Of a stretch of 64,000 nt of DNA, positions 43,210-53,300 are shown piece by piece. Every line of letters starts with the position of its first letter. Within the stretch, counting starts at the first letter, position 1. This stretch comes from an uncultured Bacteroides sp. (lineage in GTDB: Bacteria > Bacteroidota > Bacteroidia > Bacteroidales > Bacteroidaceae), in contig CAQOGY010000007.1 of the NCBI GenBank assembly GCA_948847595.1, forward strand, positions 124,001 to 188,000, given 5' to 3'. The notes beneath the pieces are model-generated. The model searched no databases and was not told where the DNA came from. It was given only the letters and a program-made list of their open reading frames with translations. The position numbers and the translations under genes were made by a program.

Positions 43210-43674
43210 ATGGAAAAAGTAATTATCAATTCGTACGAAGAATTCGAGAAACTGGTAGGCAAACAAATAGGTGTTTCTGATTATGTGGAACTTTCGCAGG
43301 AACGTATCAACCTTTTTGCAGATGCGACACTGGATCATCAATGGATTCACGTAGATACGGAGCGTGCCAAAGTGGACAGCCCTTATCATAGCACAATAGC
43401 TCATGGCTACCTGACATTGTCCATGCTCCCATATCTGTGGAATCAGATAATTCAGGTGAATAACCTGAAGATGATGATTAACTACGGTATGGACAAGATG
43501 AAATTCGGTCAGGCTGTATTGTCAGGACAGAGCATCCGTCTGGTGACTACACTTCATTCATTGACCAACTTGCGTGGTGTGGCAAAAGCTGAAATCAAAT
43601 TTGCCATCGAAATAAAAGACCAACCGAAGAAGGCGCTCGAAGGGATTGCCGTATTCTTATATTATTTCAATTGA
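43210..43674 (+). CDS. MaoC-like hot-dog fold dehydratase
   Basis: A 154-residue MaoC-family (R)-specific enoyl-CoA hydratase-like protein. The active-site pair is in FADATLDHQWIHVD (Asp and His) and the hot-dog helix follows (STIAHGYLTLSMLPYL). It should hydrate an enoyl thioester, but the pathway is not visible in the neighbourhood. It is a monocistronic unit with its own promoter and terminator. Confidence 0.9.
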   Translation: MEKVIINSYEEFEKLVGKQIGVSDYVELSQERINLFADATLDHQWIHVDTERAKVDSPYHSTIAHGYLTLSMLPYLWNQIIQVNNLKMMINYGMDKMKFGQAVLSGQSIRLVTTLHSLTNLRGVAKAEIKFAIEIKDQPKKALEGIAVFLYYFN

Positions 43675-43697
43675 TTGAATTAGAATGACATCATAAA

Positions 43698-43738
43698 GAA
43701 GCTGTCTCCCGTTTGGGAGGCAGCTTCTTGTTTTTTCT
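43698..43738 (+). terminator. Rho-independent terminator after the MaoC gene
   Basis: Stem GAAGCTGTCTCCC/GGGAGGCAGCTTC with a GTTT loop is followed by a run of T. Confidence 0.9.
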
Positions 43739-43774
43739 TAGTTTTTCTCTGCGCTTCAAACTTTTAATTTTATA

Positions 43775-43994
43775 ATGATTGGCGTAGGTACGTTGGTGAT
43801 AGGTCATTTGTTTCTGCTGATTTTCGGGTTTGGCTATTCCTGTAATTCAATTGGGGGGTGGGACAGATTTCGATGACGGGGATATCGCAGATATTTCATT
43901 TGAATATATTATGATAATTGACCGAAACCGGCAAGTGTGGAAATTAAGACGGAATTTGAAATCTTTTAGTTGCGATGGTTTGTTTATTCTATAG
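43775..43994 (+). pseudogene. possible frameshifted small lipoprotein-like gene with a G6 tract
   Basis: The 304-base gap before the M20 peptidase is not empty. From the ATG at 43775 a 33-codon frame encodes a hydrophobic segment ending in a cysteine (HLFLLIFGFGYSC) and stops at 43876. Removing one G from the G6 run at 43853-43858 joins it to a second open frame (GGGTDFDDGDIADISFEYIM...) that runs to 43994, giving 72 residues. It may be a decayed gene or one switched by slippage at the G-tract. No family is recognised and the signal peptide lacks basic residues. Confidence 0.25.
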
Positions 43995-44043
43995 ATGTGT
44001 GTCACATTTAATTTTAAGAGAGACAATTCTAAATAACTGAAAT

Positions 44044-45588
44044 ATGAAAACTAAAATAATTTTCGCAGCCATATTGGTTCTGCTACTTGTCATTGTATTG
44101 GTGCTGCTACTGAGAACCGTCACTTATAAATTTGGAAAAGTAGAGAAGAATGTGAGTGATAAAGAATTGGTGAACACGACCCCTTCCGAACAAGCTATAC
44201 GCCGTTTTGTAGGTGGAATACGGATTCCGACAATCAGCAATGAAGTTTATGAAGAAACAAATTTCAAGCCGTTCGATGAATTTATGACGTATTTGGCTGG
44301 TTCATATCCCGAAGTATATAAGACGATGGAGGTAGATACCATTAACACTTATGGACTGGTCTTTCACTGGAAAGGAAAAAACAGTGATTTGAAACCTATA
44401 TTATTCTTATCCCATTATGATGTCGTTCCCGTAATCGGATATGACCCGGCTACGGCGACTGCTCCCGATACTGTTTTCCAAATCAATGATAAGCCCTTGC
44501 CACCCATCGAGTCGTACTCGGAGAAATGGGATTATCCCCCGTTTTCAGGAGCTGTTGCAGGCGGACGTATATACGGTCGCGGCACGCTCGATATGAAATG
44601 TATGCTGTTCTCGCTGATGGAAGGTGCGGATAATCTGATAGCTGAAGGTTTTCAGCCGGAAAGGGATATCTGGTTTGCTTTCGGACAGGATGAAGAAGTG
44701 AGCGGGCGTCAGGGTGCGTTCAAAATAGCAGACTATATGAAAGAGAAAGGACTGCGTTTTGATGCGGTATATGATGAAGGCGGTATCATTGCAGCTCCCG
44801 GTTCGGCTATGGAATCCATAAAAGAACCGTTGGCTTTGGTGGGAGTGGGAGAGAAAGGTTTTCTTACTCTGCGTCTCACGGTCAGAGGAATGGGCGGTCA
44901 CTCTTCAATGCCTCCCGCAAAAGGTTCTTTGGTATATGCTGCGGAAATCATTGAGAAGCTGAATAACAACCAATTCCCTGCACGGATTATTTCTCCTATC
45001 GCTGCATTCTTCGATAATGTAGGGGGAGAAATGGGATTCTTTTCACGAATGGCGATAGCCAACCAATGGCTGCTTGAACCGTTACTGTTGAAAACAATGG
45101 AGAAGTCTCCCGCTTCCAACGCACTGGTGCGCACAACGACAGCCGTGACTATGGTAAAGGGAAGTGATGCGGCCAATGTACTGGCTTCGGAAGCGGAAGT
45201 TACTGTCAACTTCCGTATTTTACCCGGTGGCTCAGTTGCCGGAGTGATTGAACACGTGAAGAAGTTGTGCGAAGGCTATGATGTTACTATCAATGTAGTA
45301 TCCGAACGTGAACCTTCGGGCATTTCTCCCGAAAACGTAAAAGGCTTCGAGATTATCAGGGAAGAACTGGCTAAGATATATCCTGCCGCCATCGTCACTT
45401 CTTATATCACGATTGGCGGTACTGATTCGTACAAGTACCAGATTGTGAGCGATGATATTTATCGCTTCCTGCCGATTTGCCTGAACCAGTACGAGCAACG
45501 TACGATTCATAATGAGAACGAGTATATTTCGTTGGAAAACTTCGGCAAGATTCAATGGTACTTTAAAGAAGTGATGAAAAACTATTAG
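44044..45588 (+). CDS. M20 family metallopeptidase (PM20D1/carboxypeptidase S-like)
   Basis: A 514-residue zinc peptidase anchored by an N-terminal helix (IIFAAILVLLLVIVLVLLL). The metal ligands lie in LSHYDVVPV, GRGTLDMKCM and GQDEEVSGRQG, with the dimerisation/lid domain in the middle (LRLTVRGMGGHSSMPP). The length and sequence fit the PM20D1/carboxypeptidase S branch, which hydrolyses peptides or N-acyl amino acids. The enzyme should face the periplasm. Its stop overlaps the convergent gene at 45585 by four bases. Confidence 0.9.
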   Translation: MKTKIIFAAILVLLLVIVLVLLLRTVTYKFGKVEKNVSDKELVNTTPSEQAIRRFVGGIRIPTISNEVYEETNFKPFDEFMTYLAGSYPEVYKTMEVDTINTYGLVFHWKGKNSDLKPILFLSHYDVVPVIGYDPATATAPDTVFQINDKPLPPIESYSEKWDYPPFSGAVAGGRIYGRGTLDMKCMLFSLMEGADNLIAEGFQPERDIWFAFGQDEEVSGRQGAFKIADYMKEKGLRFDAVYDEGGIIAAPGSAMESIKEPLALVGVGEKGFLTLRLTVRGMGGHSSMPPAKGSLVYAAEIIEKLNNNQFPARIISPIAAFFDNVGGEMGFFSRMAIANQWLLEPLLLKTMEKSPASNALVRTTTAVTMVKGSDAANVLASEAEVTVNFRILPGGSVAGVIEHVKKLCEGYDVTINVVSEREPSGISPENVKGFEIIREELAKIYPAAIVTSYITIGGTDSYKYQIVSDDIYRFLPICLNQYEQRTIHNENEYISLENFGKIQWYFKEVMKNY

Positions 45589-46109
45589 TTCTTTTTCGCT
45601 TTCATTGCCTTTAGTATATTTCTGCGCACAGCACGGATAGCGGGATTCAATAATTCGGGTTCCATGATTTCCAGCATTGTGCGCAGTTCCTGTTGTAACT
45701 CAGGGATGGAGCAGGTCAATTGGTGGGCAAGTTTTATACAGAGAGACTGCACTCCGCCCGGTTCCCGCCGGGATATGACACGCTCCATACAGAAATCAAG
45801 GAAGTCCATTCGTGGCGGGTTAGCCGGCTGTTGCTGACTAAGCAGATTCAGGAACATCCTTCTCTTTCCGGAGTGCTGACAAGTAAGTGCCGCGTCAATC
45901 AACTCGTTCTGTCTTTGGCTCAACCATTCTACATCTTCCTTTGAGAAATGTGTACAAGTCCACAAAGCCTGGTAAGAGACGGTATCGTCTTCGTCAAACA
46001 TCAGTTGATAGATTTCTTCCCGAAGCCGTTCATCGTCTTGTATGAAATGAAGTACTTCCCTGATGTCTTCGATATGAAAACGAACGGATAATTTATCACG
46101 TAGGTTCAT
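45585..46109 (-). CDS. conserved hypothetical helical-repeat protein
   Basis: A 174-residue all-helical protein, probably HEAT/ARM-like (REVLHFIQDDERLREEIYQLMFDEDDTVSYQALWTCTHFS...). I recognise no catalytic motif and no signal peptide. The pattern of ~35-residue helical pairs suggests a protein-binding scaffold. It is followed, in the direction of transcription, by the convergent end of the peptidase, and preceded by the VOC-GNAT fusion with 19 bases between, so it is probably in that operon. Confidence 0.75.
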   Translation of the reverse strand: MNLRDKLSVRFHIEDIREVLHFIQDDERLREEIYQLMFDEDDTVSYQALWTCTHFSKEDVEWLSQRQNELIDAALTCQHSGKRRMFLNLLSQQQPANPPRMDFLDFCMERVISRREPGGVQSLCIKLAHQLTCSIPELQQELRTMLEIMEPELLNPAIRAVRRNILKAMKAKKN

Positions 46110-46128
46110 GTAGCTTTGTTTTTGAGGG

Positions 46129-47538
46129 TTAGCCCTTTGTTGTGGTATTTGCTTCTTTCAACTGTAAATGCAGAATCGGGTAAGGTTTACCCATGCCGTC
46201 CGTTTCGTCCCTTCCGGTGATTTGGAATCCCATGTGAAGATAAAAGCTGAGTGCCTTCTCATTCTGCTCATTTACGTCCACTTTATCCATCTGCTTTTTC
46301 TGAATAGCATATTCCACCAACCGCTTGCCGTATCCTTTTCCCTGCTCGCCGGGATTCACGAATAACATCTCGATTAATTCGTCGCTCAATCCCATGAAAG
46401 CTACAATTTTTCTATCGGCATTACGGATAATGTATAGTTCTACCGCCGGTAGATAATGATTGCGAACTAAGGGTTTATAAAATTGGATATGTTCTTCCGT
46501 AAGGAAATGATGCGTATAACGTACCGATGCTTCCCAAACTTGCAGAATCTCATCGTAATCTTCCGGGATGGGCCGGCATATATTAGGAAGATAATAGCAC
46601 AAATGGTCGAGTATGTTCCCATTGTATGTCAGTTCTGCCTGATGGAGTACGCCTTCATAGATAAATCCATTTCGTTCAAGTACTTGTTGCGACCGCTTAT
46701 TATACGGGTAGCAATTGGCAGTGATGAGGCTAAGTTGGAGTTCGTTGAAACCATAGTTGAGTACAGCCTGCACTGCTTCCGTCATATATCCTTTGCCCCA
46801 ATGTGCTTCGTCGAGCCAATAACCCAACATACGAACCTGCGGATTCTCCCGCTTTGGGTCGGGGATGATTCCGACGGAACCGATAAGCCGTTGCGTATCT
46901 TTCAGTGTTATTGCCCAGACATTCTCTTGTCCGATAAACACATTCTGAAGAATTTCACGCGATTCTTCTATTGTTTTATGGGGTGGCCATCCGGCATTAT
47001 TCCCAAGATTAGGATTCTGACAACAAGCGAAAAATGCTTCTGCATCATTTTCCTGAAAAGGACGAATTACCAAGCGCCCCGTTTCAAGAGTATGGGTTAT
47101 TGTTTCATTGGTTTCTGCTTTTTCTCCTGTCTCCGTCTCTTCTCCTGATTCTTTCTTGTACACACACTCTATACGGTTTCCATCAGGATCGAGGACTACA
47201 CTTTCAAAATAACCATCTCCTGAAGTGCGTGGCTCACCTACGACGGAATAACCCTCGGAACGTATCTCTTCAGTGAAACGAAGAACTTCCGCCTGACTGG
47301 GAAAAGTGAAAGCAAGATGTGTCAGCCCGACTCTGTTTTCTTCCACCACCGTATTCTGTACATCCGGCCGGCTCATTAACTCCAAAGAAGGCCCTTCATC
47401 GAAGGATATAAAATAAGACTCGAATCCCTTCTTGGGATTAACATATTTCTCATTGCTTTTCCCACCGAAAAAGCGGATATAGAACTCTCTCAATTCTTCC
47501 AGGCGAAAAGTCCAAATGGCGATATGATGCAGTTTCAT
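46129..47538 (-). CDS. three-domain fusion: VOC (glyoxalase-like) - GNAT - GNAT
   Basis: A 469-residue protein of three enzymes in one chain. Residues 1-128 are a vicinal oxygen chelate/glyoxalase-like domain (MKLHHIAIWTFRLEELREFYIRFFGG, DPDGNRIECVYK). A charged linker (129-150) leads to a RimJ/RimL-type acetyltransferase (TGRLVIRPFQENDAEAFFACCQNP, HWGKGYMTEAVQAVLNYGF). From about 318 a second, YjaB-like GNAT follows (VNPGEQGKGYGKRLVEYAI, HMGFQITGRDETDGMGKPYPILHL). No frameshift or stop separates them, so the fusion appears genuine. The substrates are unknown; a drug- or toxin-modifying role would be a guess. Confidence 0.88.
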   Translation of the reverse strand: MKLHHIAIWTFRLEELREFYIRFFGGKSNEKYVNPKKGFESYFISFDEGPSLELMSRPDVQNTVVEENRVGLTHLAFTFPSQAEVLRFTEEIRSEGYSVVGEPRTSGDGYFESVVLDPDGNRIECVYKKESGEETETGEKAETNETITHTLETGRLVIRPFQENDAEAFFACCQNPNLGNNAGWPPHKTIEESREILQNVFIGQENVWAITLKDTQRLIGSVGIIPDPKRENPQVRMLGYWLDEAHWGKGYMTEAVQAVLNYGFNELQLSLITANCYPYNKRSQQVLERNGFIYEGVLHQAELTYNGNILDHLCYYLPNICRPIPEDYDEILQVWEASVRYTHHFLTEEHIQFYKPLVRNHYLPAVELYIIRNADRKIVAFMGLSDELIEMLFVNPGEQGKGYGKRLVEYAIQKKQMDKVDVNEQNEKALSFYLHMGFQITGRDETDGMGKPYPILHLQLKEANTTTKG

Positions 47539-47574
47539 TTTAAATCTGATTTTATTCTTTATCGTTATAACTCT

Positions 47575-48465
47575 TTATTTTACTGTCTTCATCACATATT
47601 CGTAAACGATGCGTGAAACATCTGCAATAATCTTACTGTTTTCCGGAGAACTCTCTTCGGAATCTTTCACGAAGACAGCTATACTGTAAGTATGTCCGTC
47701 AGGCAAAACAACAAAGCCGATATCATTGCAGCCAATCTGTTGTCCTTTGGCATTGCGATCTCCCGTTCCCGTTTTATGTCCGACTATCACCCCCTTATCC
47801 AACAAAGGAGCGACCAAACGATCCTGTCCGGTCTGACACTCTACCATTGTCTGATAGATAAAATCTCTATATTCCTTTGCAAACAATGGCTCCCGACGGA
47901 AAATCTCCAATAGCTTTGCAGCAGCTAACGGTGTACTCCAATTACTGTAACAGAGGTCTAAGTCCTCATGCATATCATTTTCCGTATGAGTGATTTCACA
48001 GTCCTGAATCCCCAATGACCGGATATACTTATTCGCGGAATCCGGCCCGCCCTGATAATGAAAAAGAATATCACAAGCATTATTATCACTCTGCTGAAGG
48101 GTGTACTTCAGTAACTCTGCAATACTCATGTCAAATCCCCCTTCCGGATACTTATCCCGTAGGGGACTATACGTGTCCGGCTTTAAATCCGATTTTTCCA
48201 CCGTCAACAGAGTATCCAGCGACTGATTGCGTTTCCCCATATAGTCAGCCAGCGCCAAGGCCTGATGAAACTTGAAAACACTCATCAAAGGATAATGAGT
48301 ATCATTATTAACGGTTACCGTATCTTTTCCATCTATGATGACGGCAATGCCAATTTCAGCTTTCTTATCTTTGATAGCCTTTTTCAATTGTGTCTCAAGA
48401 GAAACACTCTGGCAAGAAAATAGCAGGACGGGAATTAAACAAAGAAACACAATGAATGAACGCAT
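47575..48465 (-). CDS. class A beta-lactamase (CfxA/CepA/CblA-like), lipoprotein
   Basis: A 296-residue serine beta-lactamase of the Bacteroides class A2 group. The motifs are S62-VF-K65 (SxxK), S126-D-N128 and K231-T-G233, with E162 in THTENDMHED as the omega-loop candidate. The signal peptide ends in LLFSC, so it is probably lipid-anchored in the periplasm. The family hydrolyses cephalosporins and often penicillins, giving intrinsic resistance. I cannot assign CblA, CepA or CfxA without alignment. A TATCTTTG -7 box precedes it. There is no IS element upstream, so the expression level is likely basal. Confidence 0.93.
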   Translation of the reverse strand: MRSFIVFLCLIPVLLFSCQSVSLETQLKKAIKDKKAEIGIAVIIDGKDTVTVNNDTHYPLMSVFKFHQALALADYMGKRNQSLDTLLTVEKSDLKPDTYSPLRDKYPEGGFDMSIAELLKYTLQQSDNNACDILFHYQGGPDSANKYIRSLGIQDCEITHTENDMHEDLDLCYSNWSTPLAAAKLLEIFRREPLFAKEYRDFIYQTMVECQTGQDRLVAPLLDKGVIVGHKTGTGDRNAKGQQIGCNDIGFVVLPDGHTYSIAVFVKDSEESSPENSKIIADVSRIVYEYVMKTVK

Positions 48466-48515
48466 AATTAATATTCTCTTTTAATAGGTTTCTATTTTTT
48501 CTATTGGGAGACACA

Positions 48516-48544
48516 AAGATATGAATACTAATTTTAGGAACAAA
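48516..48544 (-). promoter_or_regulatory. beta-lactamase promoter
   Basis: On the minus strand TTTG (48544-48541) and TATCTTTG (48523-48516) are separated by 17 bases, slightly short of the usual 19-21. The box is 50 bases before the start codon. Confidence 0.55.
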
Positions 48545-48652
48545 TTCTTATTCGATAATTGTATTCCCAAATTTATTTTTGCACTTTTCAGAAAAGGAAT
48601 GGTTGCGATAGAAGTAAATATACATATTTCATAATTATTGATTTAAAAATTA

Positions 48653-48711
48653 AGTCCGCTTTAAAAAGTTAGTTTGCTTTCGAAGCTGCTGCTAACCTTT
48701 TAAAACGGACT
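48653..48711 (-). terminator. terminator of the third susCD pair
   Basis: Twenty-base arms (48653-48672, 48692-48711) match at 18 positions; on the minus strand the hairpin is followed by TTAATTTTT. It lies 38 bases after the SusD stop and insulates the beta-lactamase gene. Confidence 0.75.
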
Positions 48712-48748
48712 CAATGTCGTTAACTGTAAAAAACTACAATCTTAATAC

Positions 48749-50320
48749 CTATTCCTGTTCATATCCCGGCGTTTGTTCTAACAATGGATTGATATTCATT
48801 GTGTTAATATCCACCGGCCATAAAAGTTTATGCTTTTCATTCGTGTTAATCAAAGGAGAAGTAGCCGGATAATTGGCTGTCGCCGAGAATACTAACGAAT
48901 TATGAGAAGCGTCCTGCATACGTACAACATCAAACCATCTTTTACCTTCCCATACAAATTCCTTATCACGTTCATGCAATATAGCCAATTCGTTTTCCTC
49001 AAAACTACCGTCAGTATATTCGTGTCCGGCATAGTCGTCACCATAAGCACGTTTGCGCACATCATTAATATATGTACTGCATGATTCTCCCAATCCGTTC
49101 GCAACCTCAGCCATCATAAGCAAAGCATCCGCATAACGGTACACAATGACATCCGTATCATAAATCCGGTTATTATTAGAGTTGATCGAACCGATACATT
49201 TTTTCAAAACACATCCGAAGCTTGATGGATCTTTATCCTCTTGAGTATAATACTCCAGGAATGTAGCGTCACGACGGGTATCTTTTTCATCATAAGCAGA
49301 CCAGAAAGCATGAGTATATTCATGCCGGAATACACCGCCAGTCCCCTTTAAGTTCAATGTATCCGTCTCTATCCGCTTGCTGTCACGTCCATATACCTGA
49401 CCGATAAATACAGCATCCTGATACAGGAATTGTCCTCCCCAGTTGGTCGCTTCACCATCAGCAAAATGTAAAGTGAAAATAACTTCTTTATTATTGCGAT
49501 TGGCAGTACTGAATACCTTCTCAAAGTCAGACAACAACTCGAATTTACCTATAATCTGATTCAAAGCAGACTGGGCCACTTTCAAATCTGTTGTTCCGGT
49601 AGCGGTATGCCCGGTAATGGTCACTTTGGCAGACCACATATATATTTCGGCTTTCAGCATCAAAGTAGCCGCTTTAGACCATATCGTCTTATCATAATCA
49701 TTCGCCACTGTCACATCAGCATAATTATCCTCTGACTTCCGGATATCCCCTTTTATAAATTCGAGTGTTGCCTCTGCTGTCGCACGTTCCACATAGAATT
49801 TATCAGCCGTGACCTTGCCGTTCAGCAATTCAACTTCGGTTACGACGGGTACCCCACCATACGTTTTATATAGCATAAAATAGTACAACGCCCTTAATCC
49901 ATAAGCCTGAGCCAGATAATGTTTCCTGTTTGTGTCATCCAAAAAGCTGCATTCATTCTCTACTTTCTGAATAAAATGGTTGACTTGCATGATTGGAGAA
50001 TAAAGACCGTACCAGTTACTAATGCCCGGCCTATCCTGGTCAATTACATTTGAACGCAAGTTGGCATAATTCAAACTCGTATTCTCGGATGAAGTTCCCA
50101 CACGTTGTGTTCCGCCACGGACTTCTCCCAAAACATAGAACATATCATAATAACTCCTCAGTTGAGAATGCATACCTGTCATATATCCATCTACCTGTGC
50201 TTCATTATTCCAATAGTTCCCACTTCCGAAATAATCCTCGGGAGCCAGGTCCAAAGCATCACACGATGTATAAAGGACAGTAGATATAAATAAAGAAATG
50301 ATGTATATTATTTTTTTCAT
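48749..50320 (-). CDS. SusD/RagB family lipoprotein (third pair)
   Basis: A 523-residue surface lipoprotein with lipobox YTSC at residues 17-20 and the SusD helical scaffold (HYLAQAYGLRALYYFMLYKTYGGVPVV). The C-terminal signature is present (VYRYADALLMMAEVANGLG, LAILHERDKEFVWEGKRWFDVVRM). It starts 19 bases after the susC stop. No glycosidase is linked, so the ligand is unknown. Its expression should follow the invertible promoter upstream of susC. Confidence 0.94.
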   Translation of the reverse strand: MKKIIYIISLFISTVLYTSCDALDLAPEDYFGSGNYWNNEAQVDGYMTGMHSQLRSYYDMFYVLGEVRGGTQRVGTSSENTSLNYANLRSNVIDQDRPGISNWYGLYSPIMQVNHFIQKVENECSFLDDTNRKHYLAQAYGLRALYYFMLYKTYGGVPVVTEVELLNGKVTADKFYVERATAEATLEFIKGDIRKSEDNYADVTVANDYDKTIWSKAATLMLKAEIYMWSAKVTITGHTATGTTDLKVAQSALNQIIGKFELLSDFEKVFSTANRNNKEVIFTLHFADGEATNWGGQFLYQDAVFIGQVYGRDSKRIETDTLNLKGTGGVFRHEYTHAFWSAYDEKDTRRDATFLEYYTQEDKDPSSFGCVLKKCIGSINSNNNRIYDTDVIVYRYADALLMMAEVANGLGESCSTYINDVRKRAYGDDYAGHEYTDGSFEENELAILHERDKEFVWEGKRWFDVVRMQDASHNSLVFSATANYPATSPLINTNEKHKLLWPVDINTMNINPLLEQTPGYEQE

Positions 50321-50339
50321 AATCTGTCTTTTTTATATG

Positions 50340-53300
50340 TTAGAAAGAAACGTTGATTCCAAAAATCACAGTACGCGGCAACGGATATCCCCCGTTGTTA
50401 TCTGCCTTCTCTGGTGAAAACAGGTGCTTCGCCTCTGTCAGATAGCCTAAGTTTTGTCCCGTCACAGACAATTCCACGTTACTTAGTTTAGCCTTTTGCA
50501 CCCAAATGGACGGTAAGCGGTAGGTAAGTGACAACTCACGAAGTACCAGATAATTACCATTATATACAAACATGGAAGAACTACGGCAATAGTTTCTCTT
50601 TCCCAGTTGATCCGCCCAAACGTAAGTAGGATATTTTGCGTTCGGATTATCCGGTGTCCAGGTGTCCTTCGTTTCTTGAATAGTATTGTAGGTACCTTGT
50701 GCACAAGCCATAATCCACATTGATTTCCAGTCTACAGCCTTAAAGCCCAAAGCGTAATCAAAACGTGCTGATAATGTCAAGTCTTTCCAGCTCACAGTAG
50801 TATTGAAACCTCCTGTCCATTTCGGCACCGTATTACCGACTTTCACCATATCATAATTGTCAATTACTCCATCTCCGTTGACATCTTTCCATTTCACATC
50901 ACCCGGCTGAATAGGCAATGCATTCTCCTTTTGACTATCCGACAATTTATTATAGCCTTCCGCTCCTCCATACAAAGGTCGGCCGGTCGAACCATTATTA
51001 CCGGAAGTAATATCAATCAATCCTGCCGGTATCTCATCCTGCGATTTATAGATACCTTCGGCAACAAACATGTACAAGTCGCCCGGGCGTTGTCCCTCTT
51101 GATAGCCGCCTACCCACATCTTCTCGTCACCATTACCGGTATATACCTGATATGCATCCTGCCGGTTACGTTCCAAGCTGTTGTCCGGTAAAGCTACGAC
51201 CTTGTTCCTGTTGAGTGCACCGTTCCAGTTCAAATTCCATTTCCAGTCTTTCCGGTCAATGATACGGAAAGCCAGTTCAAATTCGAAACCTTGATTCTGG
51301 AACTTTCCATTATTGGAAACCACAGAACCGACTCCCGATGTGGAAGGTACGGTGATATTGGCATATTTATCACTAGTCAGACGATTATAATAAGTCAAAT
51401 TGGCATTAATACGATTCTCGAGGAATCCCAAGTCAAGTCCGACTTCAAAAGTTCTGGATTTCTCCCACATCAAGTATGGATTAGGAATGCTCCCCAAAAG
51501 GAATCCTGTAACACCATTATATGTGTTACTGCCATATGAGCCTTGTACGGTATAATTGCCTACAAAGTTCTTGTTGACATTACCGTTCAGACCGAAACTT
51601 GCACGTAATTTACCAAATGAAAGTATATCGCTTGTGTTTGCCATAAATTTTTCCTTGCTGAAAACCCAACCGGCAGATACACCGGGAAATACTCCCCAAC
51701 GGTTTTCTTTAGCTAATTTTGAATATCCGTCTTTTCTGAGAACTAATGACAGCAAATATTTTGATTGATAATCGTAGTTCACACGCCCGAAGAAAGACAT
51801 GATACGCTGGCGGGAATGCCAGGAGTCAATGGAGCGTTTTCCTTCTTCTTTTGTAGTATATTGTAAATCCATAAAGTCGTCGGTCGGAGCGCCCGAACCG
51901 GATGCATTGAAACCTTTGTTGTAAGAATCATAATACTCAAAACCGGCCATTGCATCCAGATAATGATCTTTGTTAATCTGATAATTATAATTCAATACAG
52001 CGTTATAAGTCTGATCCAACGTGCGGTCATAAGAGGCGGAAGTGCCGCGTGATGTAACCTTATTACCCGGAGAACTCAAATAGTCTTTATTAAAACTTTC
52101 AACTTTCTCTTCCTGATAATACCAGATTGCGCCTAACTTTAGTGACAGCCCTTTCATAAAATCAATAGTAAAGGACTGGTTCATTGTAAATTTGTCTGTG
52201 TTTTGGTCACGGACAAATTTATCAAAATTATATTGTTGGTTACCGTCTCCCGAGTTAGGGCCCAGCAACATTTCCCCATCCGCATTATAGCCGCGGAAAG
52301 TAGGCGGCAAGGACAAACAACGCGAGAAGTAATTGGCCTCGGCTGTCTGGGTGGCAGGCAGACCATTCCACGTAGCGTCTGCAAAGTTAAAACTGGAACT
52401 GGAAGTCAACCATTCTTTCAACTTATAATCAGCATTGAAGGTGAAAGTGATACGCTTGTACCAGTTACCGTATGCAGTACCGTCACTCTTATTATAACCT
52501 AGTCCGGCATAATAGCTTCCCTTCTCATTACCACCGCTTACACTCAAATTGTAATCTTGTGAAAACGCAGGAGTCTGCACGTTGAAATCCGCAATATTGG
52601 TATTCTTGTAAATAAGTTTATCGCCGTATATAGGGTCAATCATCGTTTGCCAACCCTGATTGAGCAAAAATGCCAGGTTATCAGCATACTTCATTGTACT
52701 CCAAATAGCAGAGGTCGTTTTGTTTCCATCCAAAGGAGTCACTCCGTCACTTGCAAAATAGGCATTACCTGTACCGTAAGGAGTGGCGCTAGTCAATCCA
52801 CTGAGAGAAGACCATGCTTTGACAGCATTTCCGTCCGGATGTTTCATATCGCCTGTATAAGCATTCTTATATCCCATGCGCATCCAATAAATATAGTCTC
52901 CGGCATCAAGGAACTCATAAGAATTCTTGAAATAGTTCAAGCCGAACTTCGCTTTCAGGTTGACTTCCGCCCTACCGCTCTTTCCGCGTTTGGTGGTGAC
53001 AAGAATCACACCGTCATTGGCACGGGCACCGTAAATAGCTGTTGCTCCGGCATCTTTCAGGACTTCCATTGATTCGATATCATCAGGGTTGATATCACTC
53101 AAAGAAGAACGCACCTGCCCGTCAATCAGGATAAGAGGAGAACCCGAACCGTCAAAGTTCGTACCACCACGAAGCACCAAAGTCGGCGTGCTGCCCGGAT
53201 TACCGGAAGTCTGGCTTACGGACAAACCCGCAACCGCTCCTGACAATGCTTGTCCCGGATTGCTGTATAGTCCTTGTTTCAATGTTTCTTCCTTTACTTT

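Noticed and set aside
47575..48465. Beta-lactamase as a recently acquired mobile resistance gene
   Set aside because: It has its own chromosomal-type promoter, normal surroundings and no insertion sequence or transfer gene; it fits an intrinsic Bacteroides cephalosporinase.
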